Shown piece by piece: positions 1 through 8,109 of a stretch of DNA of 64,000 nucleotides. The position numbers and the translations under genes are program-made. The notes beneath the pieces were generated by a model, which did no database searches, had not been told where the DNA came from, and saw only the letters and a list, made by a program, of their open reading frames with translations. This stretch comes from Sphingomonas endolithica (GTDB lineage Bacteria > Pseudomonadota > Alphaproteobacteria > Sphingomonadales > Sphingomonadaceae), in contig NZ_CP103057.1 in the NCBI RefSeq assembly GCF_025231525.1, forward strand, positions 1,381,001 to 1,445,000, given 5' to 3'. How positions within the stretch are numbered: position 1 is the stretch's first letter; each line of letters starts with the position of its first letter.

Positions 1-2
1 TA

Positions 3-788
3 GCAGCGTTCGACGGCCACACGCTGACGTTGGACGCCACGATGCCGGCCGAAAGCCGCCGCTTCCAGATCGCGCACCGCCTGGCGGCGATCGCCTTTGC
101 GAGCGAGATCGACGCGATCGTTGCGACCGCCGAACTCGAGGGGGACGCCGCGCGCAACCTGCTGCGCATCGGTCTCGCCAATTACGCGGCGGGCGCGCTG
201 ACCATGCCCTACACCGCGTTCCGCGCCGCCGCGCGCGCGACACGGCATGACATCGATCGCTTGTGTCGCCGCTTCGGGGTGAGTTTCGAACAGGCGTGCC
301 ACCGGCTGTCGACGCTGCAGCGGCCAGGCGCGGAGGGCATTCCGTTCTATTTCTGCCGGGTCGACATGGCCGGCAACATCACCAAGCGGCACTCGGCGAC
401 GCGCTTCCAGTTCGCACGCTTCGGCGGCGCCTGCCCGTTATGGATCGTGCACGAGGCAGTGGCGATCCCCGATCGTATCCTGGTGCAGCAGGCAGCGACG
501 CCCGACGGCGTACGCTATGTGTCGATGGCCAAGGGACTCGTGAAACCCTCGGGCAGCTTCACGCGCAGCCCGCGGCGTTATGCCGTGACACTGGGGTGCG
601 AGGCGGAACATGCCGGGGACTTCGTCTATGCCGATGCGCTGGACGGGCGGGCGCAGCCGACGCCGATCGGCATTTCGTGCCGCCTCTGCCCGCGCGTCGA
701 TTGCGACCAGCGCGCGTTCCCGCCGGCGGACCGGGGGATCTCGGTCGATCCGGACATGCGCGGGACGGTGCCGTACCGGGTGGTGTGA
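3..788 (+). CDS. Short-chain fatty acyl transcriptional regulator, C-terminal part (truncated by window start)
   Basis: The frame is open from the first bases of the window, so the N-terminus, where the family carries its XRE helix-turn-helix, lies outside. What remains matches the C-terminal part of the ScfR/RamB-type regulators: the end of an IrrE-like segment (FQIAHRLA) followed by the cysteine-containing C-terminal domain, with CRLCPRVDCDQRAFPP near the end. These regulators sense short-chain acyl-CoA and control propionate/acetate or glyoxylate genes; the target here cannot be seen. The gene converges on ahpD, and a perfect hairpin lies between them. The family call rests on the overall pattern and the cysteine motif. 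Confidence 0.8.
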   Translation, partial: AAFDGHTLTLDATMPAESRRFQIAHRLAAIAFASEIDAIVATAELEGDAARNLLRIGLANYAAGALTMPYTAFRAAARATRHDIDRLCRRFGVSFEQACHRLSTLQRPGAEGIPFYFCRVDMAGNITKRHSATRFQFARFGGACPLWIVHEAVAIPDRILVQQAATPDGVRYVSMAKGLVKPSGSFTRSPRRYAVTLGCEAEHAGDFVYADALDGRAQPTPIGISCRLCPRVDCDQRAFPPADRGISVDPDMRGTVPYRVV

Positions 789-834
789 GCACCGACCACT
801 TGGTTCTTGTTCGCCCGCACATTCTACCAAAGGC

Positions 835-860
835 GGTCCCCTTCCGTCAGGAAGGGGACC
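835..860. terminator. Hairpin between convergent genes, possible bidirectional terminator
   Basis: A perfect 11-bp inverted repeat (GGTCCCCTTCC at 835-845, GGAAGGGGACC at 850-860) with a 4-base loop sits between the end of the fatty-acyl regulator and the end of ahpD. No U-run follows on either strand, so intrinsic termination is not certain; the position between two convergent stop codons is the main argument. Confidence 0.5.
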
Positions 861-866
861 GGAAGC

Positions 867-1388
867 TCAGTTCACCGACGCGTGGACCGTGGCGACGGCC
901 TTCATCACCGCGCCGATGCGGACCGAGGTCTGGATCGCCTCGGCGGTGACGCCCGCCTTCTTCAGGATCTGCTCGTGGCTGTCGATGCACATGCCGCAGC
1001 CGTTCATCGCCGAAACGGCGAGGCTGAACAGCTCGAAATCGACCTTGTCGATGCCCGGCTGACCGATCACGTTCATGCGCAGCTTGGCCGGCATGCGCTG
1101 GTACTCGTCGTTACCGGCGAGGTGCGTGAAGCGGTAATAGACGTTGTTCATCGCCATAACGGCGGCCGCCGCACGGGCTGCGGTGGCCGCTTCCGGCGTC
1201 AGCTTGGGCGCGCATTCGGCCTCGGCCGCATCGACCAGCGGCTTGTAGCCGGAGGCATGGGCGCAGGTCAGCAGCAGGCCGAACTTCTGCTGGTCGGGCA
1301 GATGCGCCTCGTTGAGCAGCGAGCCGACATTGAGACGGATGTCCTTGGCATAGTCCGGGAGGGTTCCGGCAAAATCCTTGAGCGACAT
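867..1388 (-). CDS. ahpD: AhpD-like carboxymuconolactone decarboxylase family peroxidase
   Basis: Alkylhydroperoxidase D-type protein of 173 residues. It has the catalytic CxxC...H signature at C131, C134 and H138 (in NGCGMCIDSHE). AhpD reduces peroxides or recycles oxidised AhpC through a bound electron-donor system in the cytoplasm. The start chosen is MSLKDFAG; an upstream in-frame codon adds ten residues unlike the family. It lies downstream of ahpC on the same strand, separated by 187 bases that contain a family A palindromic repeat, so the pair may be one operon with an internal repeat or two transcripts. The nearby divergent oxyR suggests peroxide control. Confidence 0.9.
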   Translation of the reverse strand: MSLKDFAGTLPDYAKDIRLNVGSLLNEAHLPDQQKFGLLLTCAHASGYKPLVDAAEAECAPKLTPEAATAARAAAAVMAMNNVYYRFTHLAGNDEYQRMPAKLRMNVIGQPGIDKVDFELFSLAVSAMNGCGMCIDSHEQILKKAGVTAEAIQTSVRIGAVMKAVATVHASVN

Positions 1389-1412
1389 GATATTTCCAAT
1401 ATTCAGCCCCCG

Positions 1413-1502
1413 CGTCACCCCGGACTTGTTCCGCGGTCCACTCGTCCGCTCGGGCCGAAGGACGAGGGTACGGTGGACCCCGGGAACAAGTCCGGGGTGA
1501 CG
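1413..1502. repeat. Family A palindromic repeat, copy 1 (between ahpC and ahpD)
   Basis: Long imperfect palindrome whose arms read GTCACCCCGGACTTGTTCC and GGAACAAGTCCGGGGTGAC, with a variable centre. Family A recurs at about 4044, 13536, 22871, 29935 (decayed) and 63160 (split). This copy has one mismatch in the left arm (TTCCGCGG) and an extra G in the right arm. It falls inside a presumed operon and could form a strong mRNA hairpin there. Confidence 0.85.
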
Positions 1503-1575
1503 GCTGGGAGCGGGGATAAAGCAGGCAAAGAAAGGGCGCGGAAACCCTGAGGTCTCCGCGCCCGGTTCGAACGGT

Positions 1576-2118
1576 TTACGCCGCCAGCTGGAGGACGTCG
1601 TCGCCCTTGTTCCAGTTGCACGGGCACAGCTCGTCGGTCTGCAGCGCGTCGAGCACGCGGAGCGTCTCGGCCGGGTTGCGGCCGACGTTCAGGCCATTGA
1701 CCTGGACCGCCTGGATGACGTTGTCCGGATCGATGATGAAGGTCGCACGGAACGCGACATGTTCGTTCTTGTCGAGGATGCCGAGCTGCGAGGCGAGCAC
1801 GCCACCGTTATCGGCCAGCCACGGGAAATCGGCAGCCGCCAGATCCGGGTCCGACTTGCGCCAGGCGAGGTGGACGTGCGCGGTGTCGGTCGAGGCGCCG
1901 ATCAGCACGGCATCGCGATCCTCGAAATCGCCCTTGAGGCCGGCATAGCCGACGATCTCGGTCGGGCAGACGAAGGTGAAATCCTTCGGCCAGTAGAACA
2001 GCACCTTCCACTTGCCCGGGAACGCATCCTGGCTGAGCGTCTCGCCGGCCGGAAGTGCGCTGGTGCCCTGCTGGACGGGAACGGTGAAGTCGGGGAGCTT
2101 GTCGCCGATGGTAAGCAT
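1576..2118 (-). CDS. ahpC: Peroxiredoxin AhpC (2-Cys type)
   Basis: Thiol peroxidase of 180 residues reducing hydrogen peroxide and organic hydroperoxides. The peroxidatic cysteine is C51 in FTFVCPTE; C165 and C167 near the C-terminus (LCPCNW) are candidates for the resolving cysteine. The start at MLTIGDKLP has a strong AGGAGG ribosome site; the longer frame upstream is not family-like and runs into the promoter region. It is divergent from oxyR and followed by ahpD. The AhpC/AhpD/OxyR arrangement is the standard peroxide-response cassette of alphaproteobacteria. Confidence 0.95.
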   Translation of the reverse strand: MLTIGDKLPDFTVPVQQGTSALPAGETLSQDAFPGKWKVLFYWPKDFTFVCPTEIVGYAGLKGDFEDRDAVLIGASTDTAHVHLAWRKSDPDLAAADFPWLADNGGVLASQLGILDKNEHVAFRATFIIDPDNVIQAVQVNGLNVGRNPAETLRVLDALQTDELCPCNWNKGDDVLQLAA

Positions 2119-2263
2119 GGAATGTGGCCTCCTGAAAATAGTCGGCCTTCCGAACACATCCTCACAGCGGCGCTTTGGCGCACCGTCTCGTTGCACGATC
2201 ACATATAAGGTGGCTTTTGATCGAGCCAACAGGTTATTTAGCTACAGTTGATCGATTGGAACG
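2119..2263. promoter_or_regulatory. Divergent ahpC/oxyR control region
   Basis: This 145-base spacer must hold the promoters of ahpC (minus) and oxyR (plus). Two direct copies of TTGATCGA occur at 2217-2224 and 2248-2255, 31 bases apart or about three helical turns, which would suit a tetrameric OxyR. The motif does not match the classical four-part ATAG element, so the OxyR assignment is inference. Confidence 0.5.
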
Positions 2264-3166
2264 ATGATGGCCACCTATCTACCGACGCTGAAGCAGCTGC
2301 AATATCTCGTCGCGCTGAAGGATGCGGGCCATTTCAGCCGCGCGGCCGAGGCGTGCTTCGTCACGCAATCCACCTTGTCGGCGGGCATCCGCGAACTGGA
2401 GACGCTAATCGGCGTGGTGCTGGTCGAACGCACCCGCCGCGTGGTGCGCTTCACCCCGCTGGGCGACCGCATCGCCGACAAGGCGCGGATCGTACTGCGC
2501 GAGGCGGACGAACTGGGCGACATGGCGCGCGCCGCCGGGCGCCCGCTGTCGGGCGACATGCGGATGAGCGTGATCCCGACGATCGCCCCGTTCATGCTGC
2601 CGCGCATCCTGCCGCGGCTGCGCGAGAATTATCCCGACCTGAAGCTGTTCCTGCGCGAGGAGCCGAGCGGCGCGGCGTGCGAGGGGCTGCAGAACGGCCG
2701 CACCGACTGCGTGCTGCTGGCGCTGCCTTATGCGTGCGGCGAGGTGACCAGCCAGGTGCTGTTCGAGGATCGCCTGTTCGTCGCCGGCACGGAGGCGGAG
2801 CTGGGCCATGCATCGCCGACGATCGGCGCCAAGGACATCGACGAGACCCGGCTGTTGCTGTTGGAGGACGGCCATTGCCTGAAGGAACATGCGCTGGCGG
2901 CGTGCAACCGGCCGGAAATGCGCGCCGAGGCGACGATGCTCGGCACCTCGCTGCATACCATCGTACAGATGGTCGATAACGGCCTGGGGGTGACGATGCT
3001 GCCGGAAATGGCGCTGAAGGCCGGCATCCTGGATCACACTGGGCTCACCGCGCGGCCGCTGGAGGCCGAGAGCCCGTCGCGCTCGATCGCCCTGGTATGG
3101 CGCCGCGCCTCGCCGCGGGAGAAGGATTTCCGCCTGCTCGCCGAGGTGCTGGCCGAGGCGCAGTGA
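2264..3166 (+). CDS. oxyR: Hydrogen peroxide sensor-regulator OxyR (LysR family)
   Basis: LysR-type regulator of 300 residues. It has an N-terminal winged helix-turn-helix (about residues 8-65, LKQLQYLVALKDAGHFSRAA) and a C-terminal sensor domain. The two OxyR redox cysteines are present as C205 and C214 in GHCLKEHALAAC, with the nine-residue spacing of the Escherichia coli pair C199/C208, so this is a true OxyR rather than a generic LysR. Oxidation to a disulfide is expected to switch it to activate ahpC. Start codons at 2264 and 2267 are equally possible. Confidence 0.95.
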   Translation: MMATYLPTLKQLQYLVALKDAGHFSRAAEACFVTQSTLSAGIRELETLIGVVLVERTRRVVRFTPLGDRIADKARIVLREADELGDMARAAGRPLSGDMRMSVIPTIAPFMLPRILPRLRENYPDLKLFLREEPSGAACEGLQNGRTDCVLLALPYACGEVTSQVLFEDRLFVAGTEAELGHASPTIGAKDIDETRLLLLEDGHCLKEHALAACNRPEMRAEATMLGTSLHTIVQMVDNGLGVTMLPEMALKAGILDHTGLTARPLEAESPSRSIALVWRRASPREKDFRLLAEVLAEAQ

Positions 3167-3290
3167 GCAGAGGCGGACCGCTGCCACGGAGGGCCGAGAA
3201 AGTGTCGGCTGCGAAACCATTCCGGCGGTGGATCGTATCTTACGGGAGTGTTCGCCCGAAACGAAGCACCGGAACCAATTGGAGAAGTCC

Positions 3291-3956
3291 ATGACCAACC
3301 ACAAGCTCCCGCTGATCGCGCTGGCTGGCGCGCTGGCCACCACCGCCGCCGCCGTATCGGCACAGACCGCCCCGCAGACGCCCGCGGCACCGGCATCGAC
3401 CGCTGCCCCGACGGCAGCTCCGGCCCAGGCGGCACCCGGCACCCCTGCCGCGCCCGCTGCCGTCGCCCCGAACCCGATGGTCGGCGGCGCCGCGATGGAT
3501 GCCAGCAAGACGATCGTTGCCAACGCCTCGGCAGCGACCAATTTGTCGACGCTGGTCAAGGCCGTGACGGCCGCCGGTCTCGTGCCCACGCTTTCCGGCC
3601 CCGGCCCGTTCACGGTGTTCGCGCCGACCAACGACGCCTTCGGCCGCCTGGCGCCGGGCACCGTCGATACCTTGCTCCAGCCCGCCAACAAGGCGCTGCT
3701 GACCAAGGCACTGACCTATCACGTCGTGCCGGGCACGATCACCGCGGCGCAATTGCTCGCGCGGATCGAGCAGGGCGGCGGCAAGCTGACGCTGACCACG
3801 GTCGAGGGTTCGCCGCTGATCGTCACCAAGGAAGTGCAGGCCGTCGTGCTGACCGACGTCAATGGCAACAAGAGCTATGTCGAGACGCCGGACGTGCGCC
3901 AGTCCAACGGCATCGTCCATGTCGTGAACGGCGTGCTGCTGCCCAAGCTGAACTGA
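3291..3956 (+). CDS. Exported fasciclin (FAS1) domain protein
   Basis: Protein of 221 residues with an N-terminal signal peptide (MTNHKLPLIALAGALAT...), an Ala/Pro/Thr-rich linker of about 45 residues, and one FAS1 domain filling the rest (H1 motif FTVFAPTNDAF, later YHVVPGT, H2-like NGIVHVVNGVLLP). FAS1 domains mediate adhesion or matrix binding outside the cytoplasm. The start at MTNHK is preceded by GGAGAAG at 3281-3287. It stands alone, followed by a hairpin. The ligand is unknown. Confidence 0.92.
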   Translation: MTNHKLPLIALAGALATTAAAVSAQTAPQTPAAPASTAAPTAAPAQAAPGTPAAPAAVAPNPMVGGAAMDASKTIVANASAATNLSTLVKAVTAAGLVPTLSGPGPFTVFAPTNDAFGRLAPGTVDTLLQPANKALLTKALTYHVVPGTITAAQLLARIEQGGGKLTLTTVEGSPLIVTKEVQAVVLTDVNGNKSYVETPDVRQSNGIVHVVNGVLLPKLN

Positions 3957-3961
3957 GTGGG

Positions 3962-4000
3962 ACCGGGATCCGGGCGCCTTTTGCGGATCGGATCCCGGGT
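3962..4000. terminator. Inverted repeat after the fasciclin gene
   Basis: An arm reading ACCGGGATCCG at 3962-3972 pairs with CGGATCCCGGGT at 3989-4000 after a loop of about 16 bases that includes TTTT. It starts five bases after the fasciclin stop codon. No U-run follows, so it is a possible but not clean intrinsic terminator. Confidence 0.45.
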
Positions 4001-4043
4001 GCTTGTGCGCGGGGTGGGTGAGCTGGGTTAGCAAACCGGCAGC

Positions 4044-4151
4044 CGTCACCCCGGACTTCTTCCGGGGTCCACCGTGCCGCACACTGAACGCTAAGGGCAC
4101 TATCCGCACCGCAAGCCGCTTGGTGGACCCCGGAACAAGTCCGGGGTGACG
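4044..4151. repeat. Family A palindromic repeat, copy 2
   Basis: Full-length copy, with arms GTCACCCCGGACTTCTTCC and GGAACAAGTCCGGGGTGAC. The centre shares GTGCCGCAC and AAGCCGCTTGGTGGAC with copy 3 at 13536, so the two copies are closer to each other than to copies 1 and 4. Confidence 0.85.
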
Positions 4152-4181
4152 GTTGCTGGAGGCGTTCGGTCACCCACCCCT

Positions 4182-4328
4182 CCGTTCTTCCTGAGTAGCC
4201 ATCGAGTAGCCCGCAGGGCGTATCGAGAGGGCGTATCGAAGGACAGGCAATGCACGCTCCACCGGTGCTTCGATACGAGCCCTCGATACGGCCTTCGGCC
4301 TACTCGGTCTCTACTCAGCACGAACGGG
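4182..4328. repeat. Family D palindromic repeat, copy 1
   Basis: Element of about 147 bases with outer arms CGTTCTTCCTGAGTAG and CTACTCAGCACGAACG, and inner blocks GCCCGCAGGGCGTATCGA and CGATACGGCCTTCGGCCTA. The same blocks recur at 33676-33845. No open frame in it looks like a gene. Confidence 0.8.
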
Positions 4329-4373
4329 GGGGGTTAAGCGGTCAAGCTTCAGGCTGCGATCGCTCACATCATT

Positions 4374-4442
4374 CCGGTCGTGTCGAGCGCAGTCGAGACA
4401 CCGACCCAAGCGCAGGTGTCTCGACTTCGCTCGACACGAGCG
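4374..4442. repeat. Family C palindromic repeat, copy 1
   Basis: Inverted repeat of about 69 bases: GTCGAGCGCAGTCGAGACAC pairs imperfectly with GTGTCTCGACTTCGCTCGAC. A second full copy lies at 8110, a half copy at 50136, and a related half copy inside ileS at 37401. The 553 bases between the fasciclin gene and moaE consist almost wholly of repeats A, D and C. Confidence 0.8.
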
Positions 4443-4509
4443 GATGGGATGGATCAGGTCGAAATTGTGACGCTGTATTGCCCGCGAGCCACCCGCCACC
4501 CGCCCGACG

Positions 4510-4950
4510 TCAGCCTTCCCAACGCTTGGCGGCGGCATCGTCCGTGCCGCGTGGTTCCACCCAGCGGGTGTCGCTGCCGCGGGTTTCGCGTTTCCAGAAC
4601 GGGGCGTCGGTCTTCAGCCGGTCGATCAGGAACGCGCATGCTTCCAGCGCCGCGCTGCGGTGCGCCGCGCTCGTGCCGACGAACACGATGCGTTCGCCCG
4701 GCTGCATCACGCCCACCCGGTGCACGATCGTCGCCGCCAGCAAGGACCAGCGCTCGACCGCCGATGCCGCCACGGCATGCAACGCCGCTTCGGTCGCGCC
4801 GGGATAATGTTCCAGTTCCAGCGTGCCGACGCCATCGTCGGCGCGGACCAACCCGGTGAAGGTCGCCACCGCCCCTGCCCCGGCCGCTTCGATCGTCGCC
4901 ATCTCCACGGCGACGTCGATCGCCGCGGCGTCGACCAGGATGCGGATCAT
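4510..4950 (-). CDS. moaE: Molybdopterin synthase catalytic subunit MoaE
   Basis: The 146-residue large subunit of molybdopterin synthase. It transfers sulfur from the MoaD C-terminal thiocarboxylate to precursor Z (cyclic pyranopterin monophosphate) in molybdenum cofactor synthesis. Family features: FTGLVR near residue 31, LELEHYPG at about 44, the active-site block TSAAHR (93-98), and the catalytic lysines K113 and K120 in RLKTDAPFWKRE. Its start codon overlaps the moaD stop by ATGA, so translation is probably coupled and gives the two subunits in balance. It is last in the run pgsA-moaD-moaE. Confidence 0.95.
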   Translation of the reverse strand: MIRILVDAAAIDVAVEMATIEAAGAGAVATFTGLVRADDGVGTLELEHYPGATEAALHAVAASAVERWSLLAATIVHRVGVMQPGERIVFVGTSAAHRSAALEACAFLIDRLKTDAPFWKRETRGSDTRWVEPRGTDDAAAKRWEG

Positions 4951-5204
4951 CCGCCGGTCACCGGCGGGAAGATCGCCACTTCGCGCGCGCCGACGATCGA
5001 GGCGTCGAGCGGCACGAACACTTGGTCCACCGCGGCGCGTAGCCGGCCGCGATCGGCAAAGGCGCGGGCGTGATCCTCGCTGCGGGCGGCCAGCCAGTCG
5101 ATCAGGGCGGCCACGGTCGCGATCTCGGCCGGCGGATCGATCCGCTCCTGCCCGATGCCGACCGCCTCGCGCACCCAGGCGAAGTACAGGATGTCGACCG
5201 CCAT
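4947..5204 (-). CDS. moaD: Molybdopterin synthase sulfur carrier subunit MoaD
   Basis: Ubiquitin-fold sulfur carrier of 85 residues ending in Gly-Gly (PPVTGG), the glycine that MoeB adenylates and that then carries a thiocarboxylate. It begins MAVDILYFAWVRE, matching the family. The frame continues upstream through pgsA on the same strand, but that part is out-of-frame shadow. It starts two bases after the pgsA stop and overlaps moaE, so the three genes are probably co-transcribed. No other moa gene lies in the window. Confidence 0.93.
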   Translation of the reverse strand: MAVDILYFAWVREAVGIGQERIDPPAEIATVAALIDWLAARSEDHARAFADRGRLRAAVDQVFVPLDASIVGAREVAIFPPVTGG

Positions 5205-5206
5205 GG

Positions 5207-5758
5207 TCAGTCCATGTGCTTCAGGCCGACGCGCAGATAATCCCAACCCGTCACCAGCGTCAGCACCGCGGCACCCCACAAAGCGGCGAGCGACACGGTC
5301 TGCACCCAATGCCAATGCGGCAGCGCGCCGGCCAGGATCAGCCCGCCGAGCGACACGAGCTGCAGCGTCGTCTTCCACTTGGCGAGCTTCGACACCGGCA
5401 CCGATACCTGCAATTGCGCCAGGAATTCGCGCAGGCCCGAGACCGCGATCTCGCGCAGCAGGATGATCATGCCCGCGACCAGCGACCAGCCCGCGATATC
5501 GCGCGTCGCCACCAGCATCAGCACGACCGCCGCAACCATGATCTTGTCGGCGATCGGATCCAGGAAGATGCCGAGTTTCGATACCGCCCCCTGCGCGCGC
5601 GCCAGATAGCCGTCGAAATAATCGGTGATGCCCATCAGGCAGTACAGCACGAAGGCGATGCCGTAGCCGGCCGCCCAGCTCGGCCACCACAGGAAGCCGA
5701 TCAACAGCGGGACGGCGACGATCCGCGACAGGGTCAGCAGGTTTGGCAACGTCCACAT
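5207..5758 (-). CDS. pgsA: CDP-diacylglycerol--glycerol-3-phosphate 3-phosphatidyltransferase
   Basis: Integral membrane enzyme of 183 residues making phosphatidylglycerol phosphate from CDP-diacylglycerol and glycerol 3-phosphate. It carries the complete CDP-alcohol phosphotransferase signature DGxxAR(x8)GxxxDxxxD: D49-G50, A53-R54, G63, D67 and D71. About five hydrophobic segments are visible. It is first of the run pgsA-moaD-moaE; joining lipid and cofactor genes has no obvious functional reason. It is divergent from the LplT-like transporter, which would fit phospholipid metabolism. Confidence 0.95.
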   Translation of the reverse strand: MWTLPNLLTLSRIVAVPLLIGFLWWPSWAAGYGIAFVLYCLMGITDYFDGYLARAQGAVSKLGIFLDPIADKIMVAAVVLMLVATRDIAGWSLVAGMIILLREIAVSGLREFLAQLQVSVPVSKLAKWKTTLQLVSLGGLILAGALPHWHWVQTVSLAALWGAAVLTLVTGWDYLRVGLKHMD

Positions 5759-5906
5759 CGGCTTGCTCTAGACCGACGCGCGGACGGGCGAAACCCATCG
5801 CGTGCGGCACGTGGTTAAGGCACGCCGATAAGCGGTTGCCGCTCCACCCGCCGCTCGGCTATGCCGCCTGCCTACCTGGTGCCAATTTCGAAAGCCGCTC
5901 CCGACC

Positions 5907-7196
5907 ATGCTGAACGCGCTCGGACTACTCAAGGAGCGCCGATTTCTGCCGTTGTTCACCACCCAGTTCCTGGGCGCGTTCAACGACAATCTGTTCAAGC
6001 AATCGATGGTGCTGTTCGCGACGTACAGCATCTTCAACGATTCCGCGGCCGAGCAGGGCTTCAACGCGCTCGCCACCGGGCTGTCGACGCTGCCCTTCAT
6101 CCTGTTCTCCGCGCTTGCCGGGCAACTGGCGGACAGCCACGACAAGGCGAAGATCATCCGCATCGTCAAGACGGCGGAAATCCTGATCATGCTGGTGGGC
6201 GCGGCCGGGCTGATCCTGGCCAAGAGCGGGCATACCCAGGCCGGGATCGTCTTCATGCTGGCGGCGGTATTCCTGCTCGGGGTGCACTCCACGTTCTTCG
6301 GGCCGATCAAATACGCCATCCTGCCGCAGCATCTGGAGGGTCATCAGGTGCTCGCCGGCACCGGGCTGGTCGAGGCCGGCACCTATATGGCGATCCTGAT
6401 GGGCACGATCCTGGCGGGCTATATCTCGATCGAGACGGCGGCGATCGCGGTGCTGATCGTCGCCGGGATCGGCTGGTTCAGCGGCCGGCAAGTGCCCGCC
6501 GCCCCGCGCGAGGGCGCGGCGCTGGCGATCAACTACAATCCGTTCACCTCGTCCTGGCGGCTGATCAGCTCGACCATGCACGTGCCGCGCCTGTTCCTGG
6601 CGATCTGCGCGATCAGCTTCTTCTGGACGATCGGTGCCGTGCTGATCATCATCTTTCCGCCGCTGGTGAAGAACGTGCTGACCACCACGCAGGAGGTCGC
6701 CAGCCTGTTCACCGCGACCCTGTCGATCGGCATCGCGATCGGATCGGTGGTGATCAACAGCCTGTTGAAGGGCAAGATCTCGGCCAAATACGGGCCGGCA
6801 TCGGTGATCGCCATGGGGGTGAGCGTGGTGGCGTTTTCGGTCCTGGTGCGGATGTGGGTGCCTGCGGAAGCGGGGCATTTCTACGACTGGCGCGAATTCA
6901 TCGCCCAGCCGCGCGCCATTCCGGTGGTGCTGTCGCTGCTGGCGATCGCGATCACCGGGGGCATGTTCGTCGTGCCGCTCTACGCGTTCCTGACCACCAC
7001 CGTGACCAAGGACCAGACCGCGCGCACCGTGGCGGCCAACAACGTGGTCAATTCCGCGGCGATGACGGTGGGCGCGATCGCCGTGATCTTCATCACTTCG
7101 CTAGGCGTGACGCCCGAGAACATGTTGCTGCTGGTCGCGGCGATGTGCCTGGTCGCGGCCTGGCTGGCGCAGAAGCTGCATCTCGCCTGCGACTGA
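5907..7196 (+). CDS. MFS transporter, lysophospholipid transporter LplT-like
   Basis: Major facilitator protein of 429 residues with about twelve hydrophobic segments. The first helix carries QFLGAFNDNLFK, a signature of the LplT / Aas-linked branch that flips lysophospholipids across the inner membrane for re-acylation. In many proteobacteria this domain is fused to acyltransferase (PlsC) and acyl-ACP synthetase domains. Here it ends after the MFS unit (KLHLACD), and no acyltransferase gene is adjacent. Family membership is firm; the substrate is inferred from the motif. Confidence 0.85.
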   Translation: MLNALGLLKERRFLPLFTTQFLGAFNDNLFKQSMVLFATYSIFNDSAAEQGFNALATGLSTLPFILFSALAGQLADSHDKAKIIRIVKTAEILIMLVGAAGLILAKSGHTQAGIVFMLAAVFLLGVHSTFFGPIKYAILPQHLEGHQVLAGTGLVEAGTYMAILMGTILAGYISIETAAIAVLIVAGIGWFSGRQVPAAPREGAALAINYNPFTSSWRLISSTMHVPRLFLAICAISFFWTIGAVLIIIFPPLVKNVLTTTQEVASLFTATLSIGIAIGSVVINSLLKGKISAKYGPASVIAMGVSVVAFSVLVRMWVPAEAGHFYDWREFIAQPRAIPVVLSLLAIAITGGMFVVPLYAFLTTTVTKDQTARTVAANNVVNSAAMTVGAIAVIFITSLGVTPENMLLLVAAMCLVAAWLAQKLHLACD

Positions 7197-7202
7197 GCGG
7201 CG

Positions 7203-7370
7203 CTAGAAGATCAGCGTGTAGATGCAGACGAAGAAGGCGGTGAAGCTGAGCGCGAACAGCTTCAGGTCGCTGTCGTCGGGGTGCGCCGTCTTCACCTTGG
7301 GCGCCGGCGCGATGCGGGCGCGGAACGGGTGTCGCGGCGTGGCGGCGGTGAGGAGTGTCTGGCTACGCAT
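7203..7370 (-). CDS. Small single-pass membrane protein, unknown function
   Basis: A frame of 55 residues begins MRSQTLLTAATPRHPF and ends with an uninterrupted hydrophobic stretch, KLFALSFTAFFVCIYTLIF. A soluble basic N-terminal half is followed by one C-terminal membrane helix, as in a tail-anchored protein. It ends seven bases from the stop of the LplT-like gene, on the other strand, and no other gene fits in 7197-7538. The polarity split and position support a real gene; there is no homology evidence and the function is unknown. Confidence 0.55.
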   Translation of the reverse strand: MRSQTLLTAATPRHPFRARIAPAPKVKTAHPDDSDLKLFALSFTAFFVCIYTLIF

Positions 7371-7538
7371 GCCGAACAGTTAATGCGTCGTTTACGATTC
7401 CGCCAATCACGAAGCTTGGTTAAGCCTGTCTTGTCGCGGGACAATCGCGCCGACGAATTTGGTGACGTGGCCGAGGTGACACCATGACGGATGCACCCGT
7501 TGGCGCTTCGGTAACATCCTGTCCGCTACGCGCAGCGC

Positions 7539-8063
7539 ATGCGGTACGATTATCAATTCCACCGGCAGCGTGGCCGACAAGCGACATTCGGGCAGCAGCG
7601 ACGCAGGGGTGGCGGCGGGATCGCCTTGATGCTGCTCGCCGGCGTGTTCGCAGGGCTCGTGATCGAGCGCGCGGTGCCGGATCTGCCATTCTCCCGCCAG
7701 CCGCCCGGCGTCGTCGGCACGCGGTTCGGGCTGTGCTTCACGGGGGGCGGGCAGAATTGCGTGGTTGATGGCGACACGTTCTGGATGGCGGGCGAGAAGA
7801 TCCGCATCGCTGACATCGACACGCCCGAGACGCATCCCTCGCGTTGTGCGCTGGAGGCGGATCTTGGCGGCAAGGCGACGCTCCGGCTGCAGGCGCTGCT
7901 CAATGCCGGGCCGGTGACGCTGGCCTCAGCGGACCGCGATACGGATCGTTATGGTCGCAAGCTGCGCATCGTCGAACGCGGTGGGGAGTCGCTGGGCGAC
8001 ACATTGGTCGCCGAAGGGCTGGCGCGGCCTTGGGCGGGGCGACGCCGGCCATGGTGCGTGTAG
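7539..8063 (+). CDS. Thermonuclease (SNase) family protein, membrane-anchored or secreted
   Basis: Protein of 174 residues. An arginine-rich start is followed by one hydrophobic segment (IALMLLAGVFAGLVIE, about residues 28-43), then a staphylococcal nuclease-like domain. This shows VDGDTFW, IRIADIDTPETHP with the calcium- and substrate-binding acidic residues, and later DRYGRKLRIV with the second catalytic arginine block and LVAEGLARPW. It is expected to cut DNA or RNA outside the cytoplasm. The start codon is uncertain; a shorter one within the first 30 residues is possible. A family C repeat follows the gene. Confidence 0.85.
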   Translation: MRYDYQFHRQRGRQATFGQQRRRGGGGIALMLLAGVFAGLVIERAVPDLPFSRQPPGVVGTRFGLCFTGGGQNCVVDGDTFWMAGEKIRIADIDTPETHPSRCALEADLGGKATLRLQALLNAGPVTLASADRDTDRYGRKLRIVERGGESLGDTLVAEGLARPWAGRRRPWCV

Positions 8064-8109
8064 CGAACCCTCTAAGTACTGTTACCTAGGTTCAGTTCAG
8101 TCGCAACCT

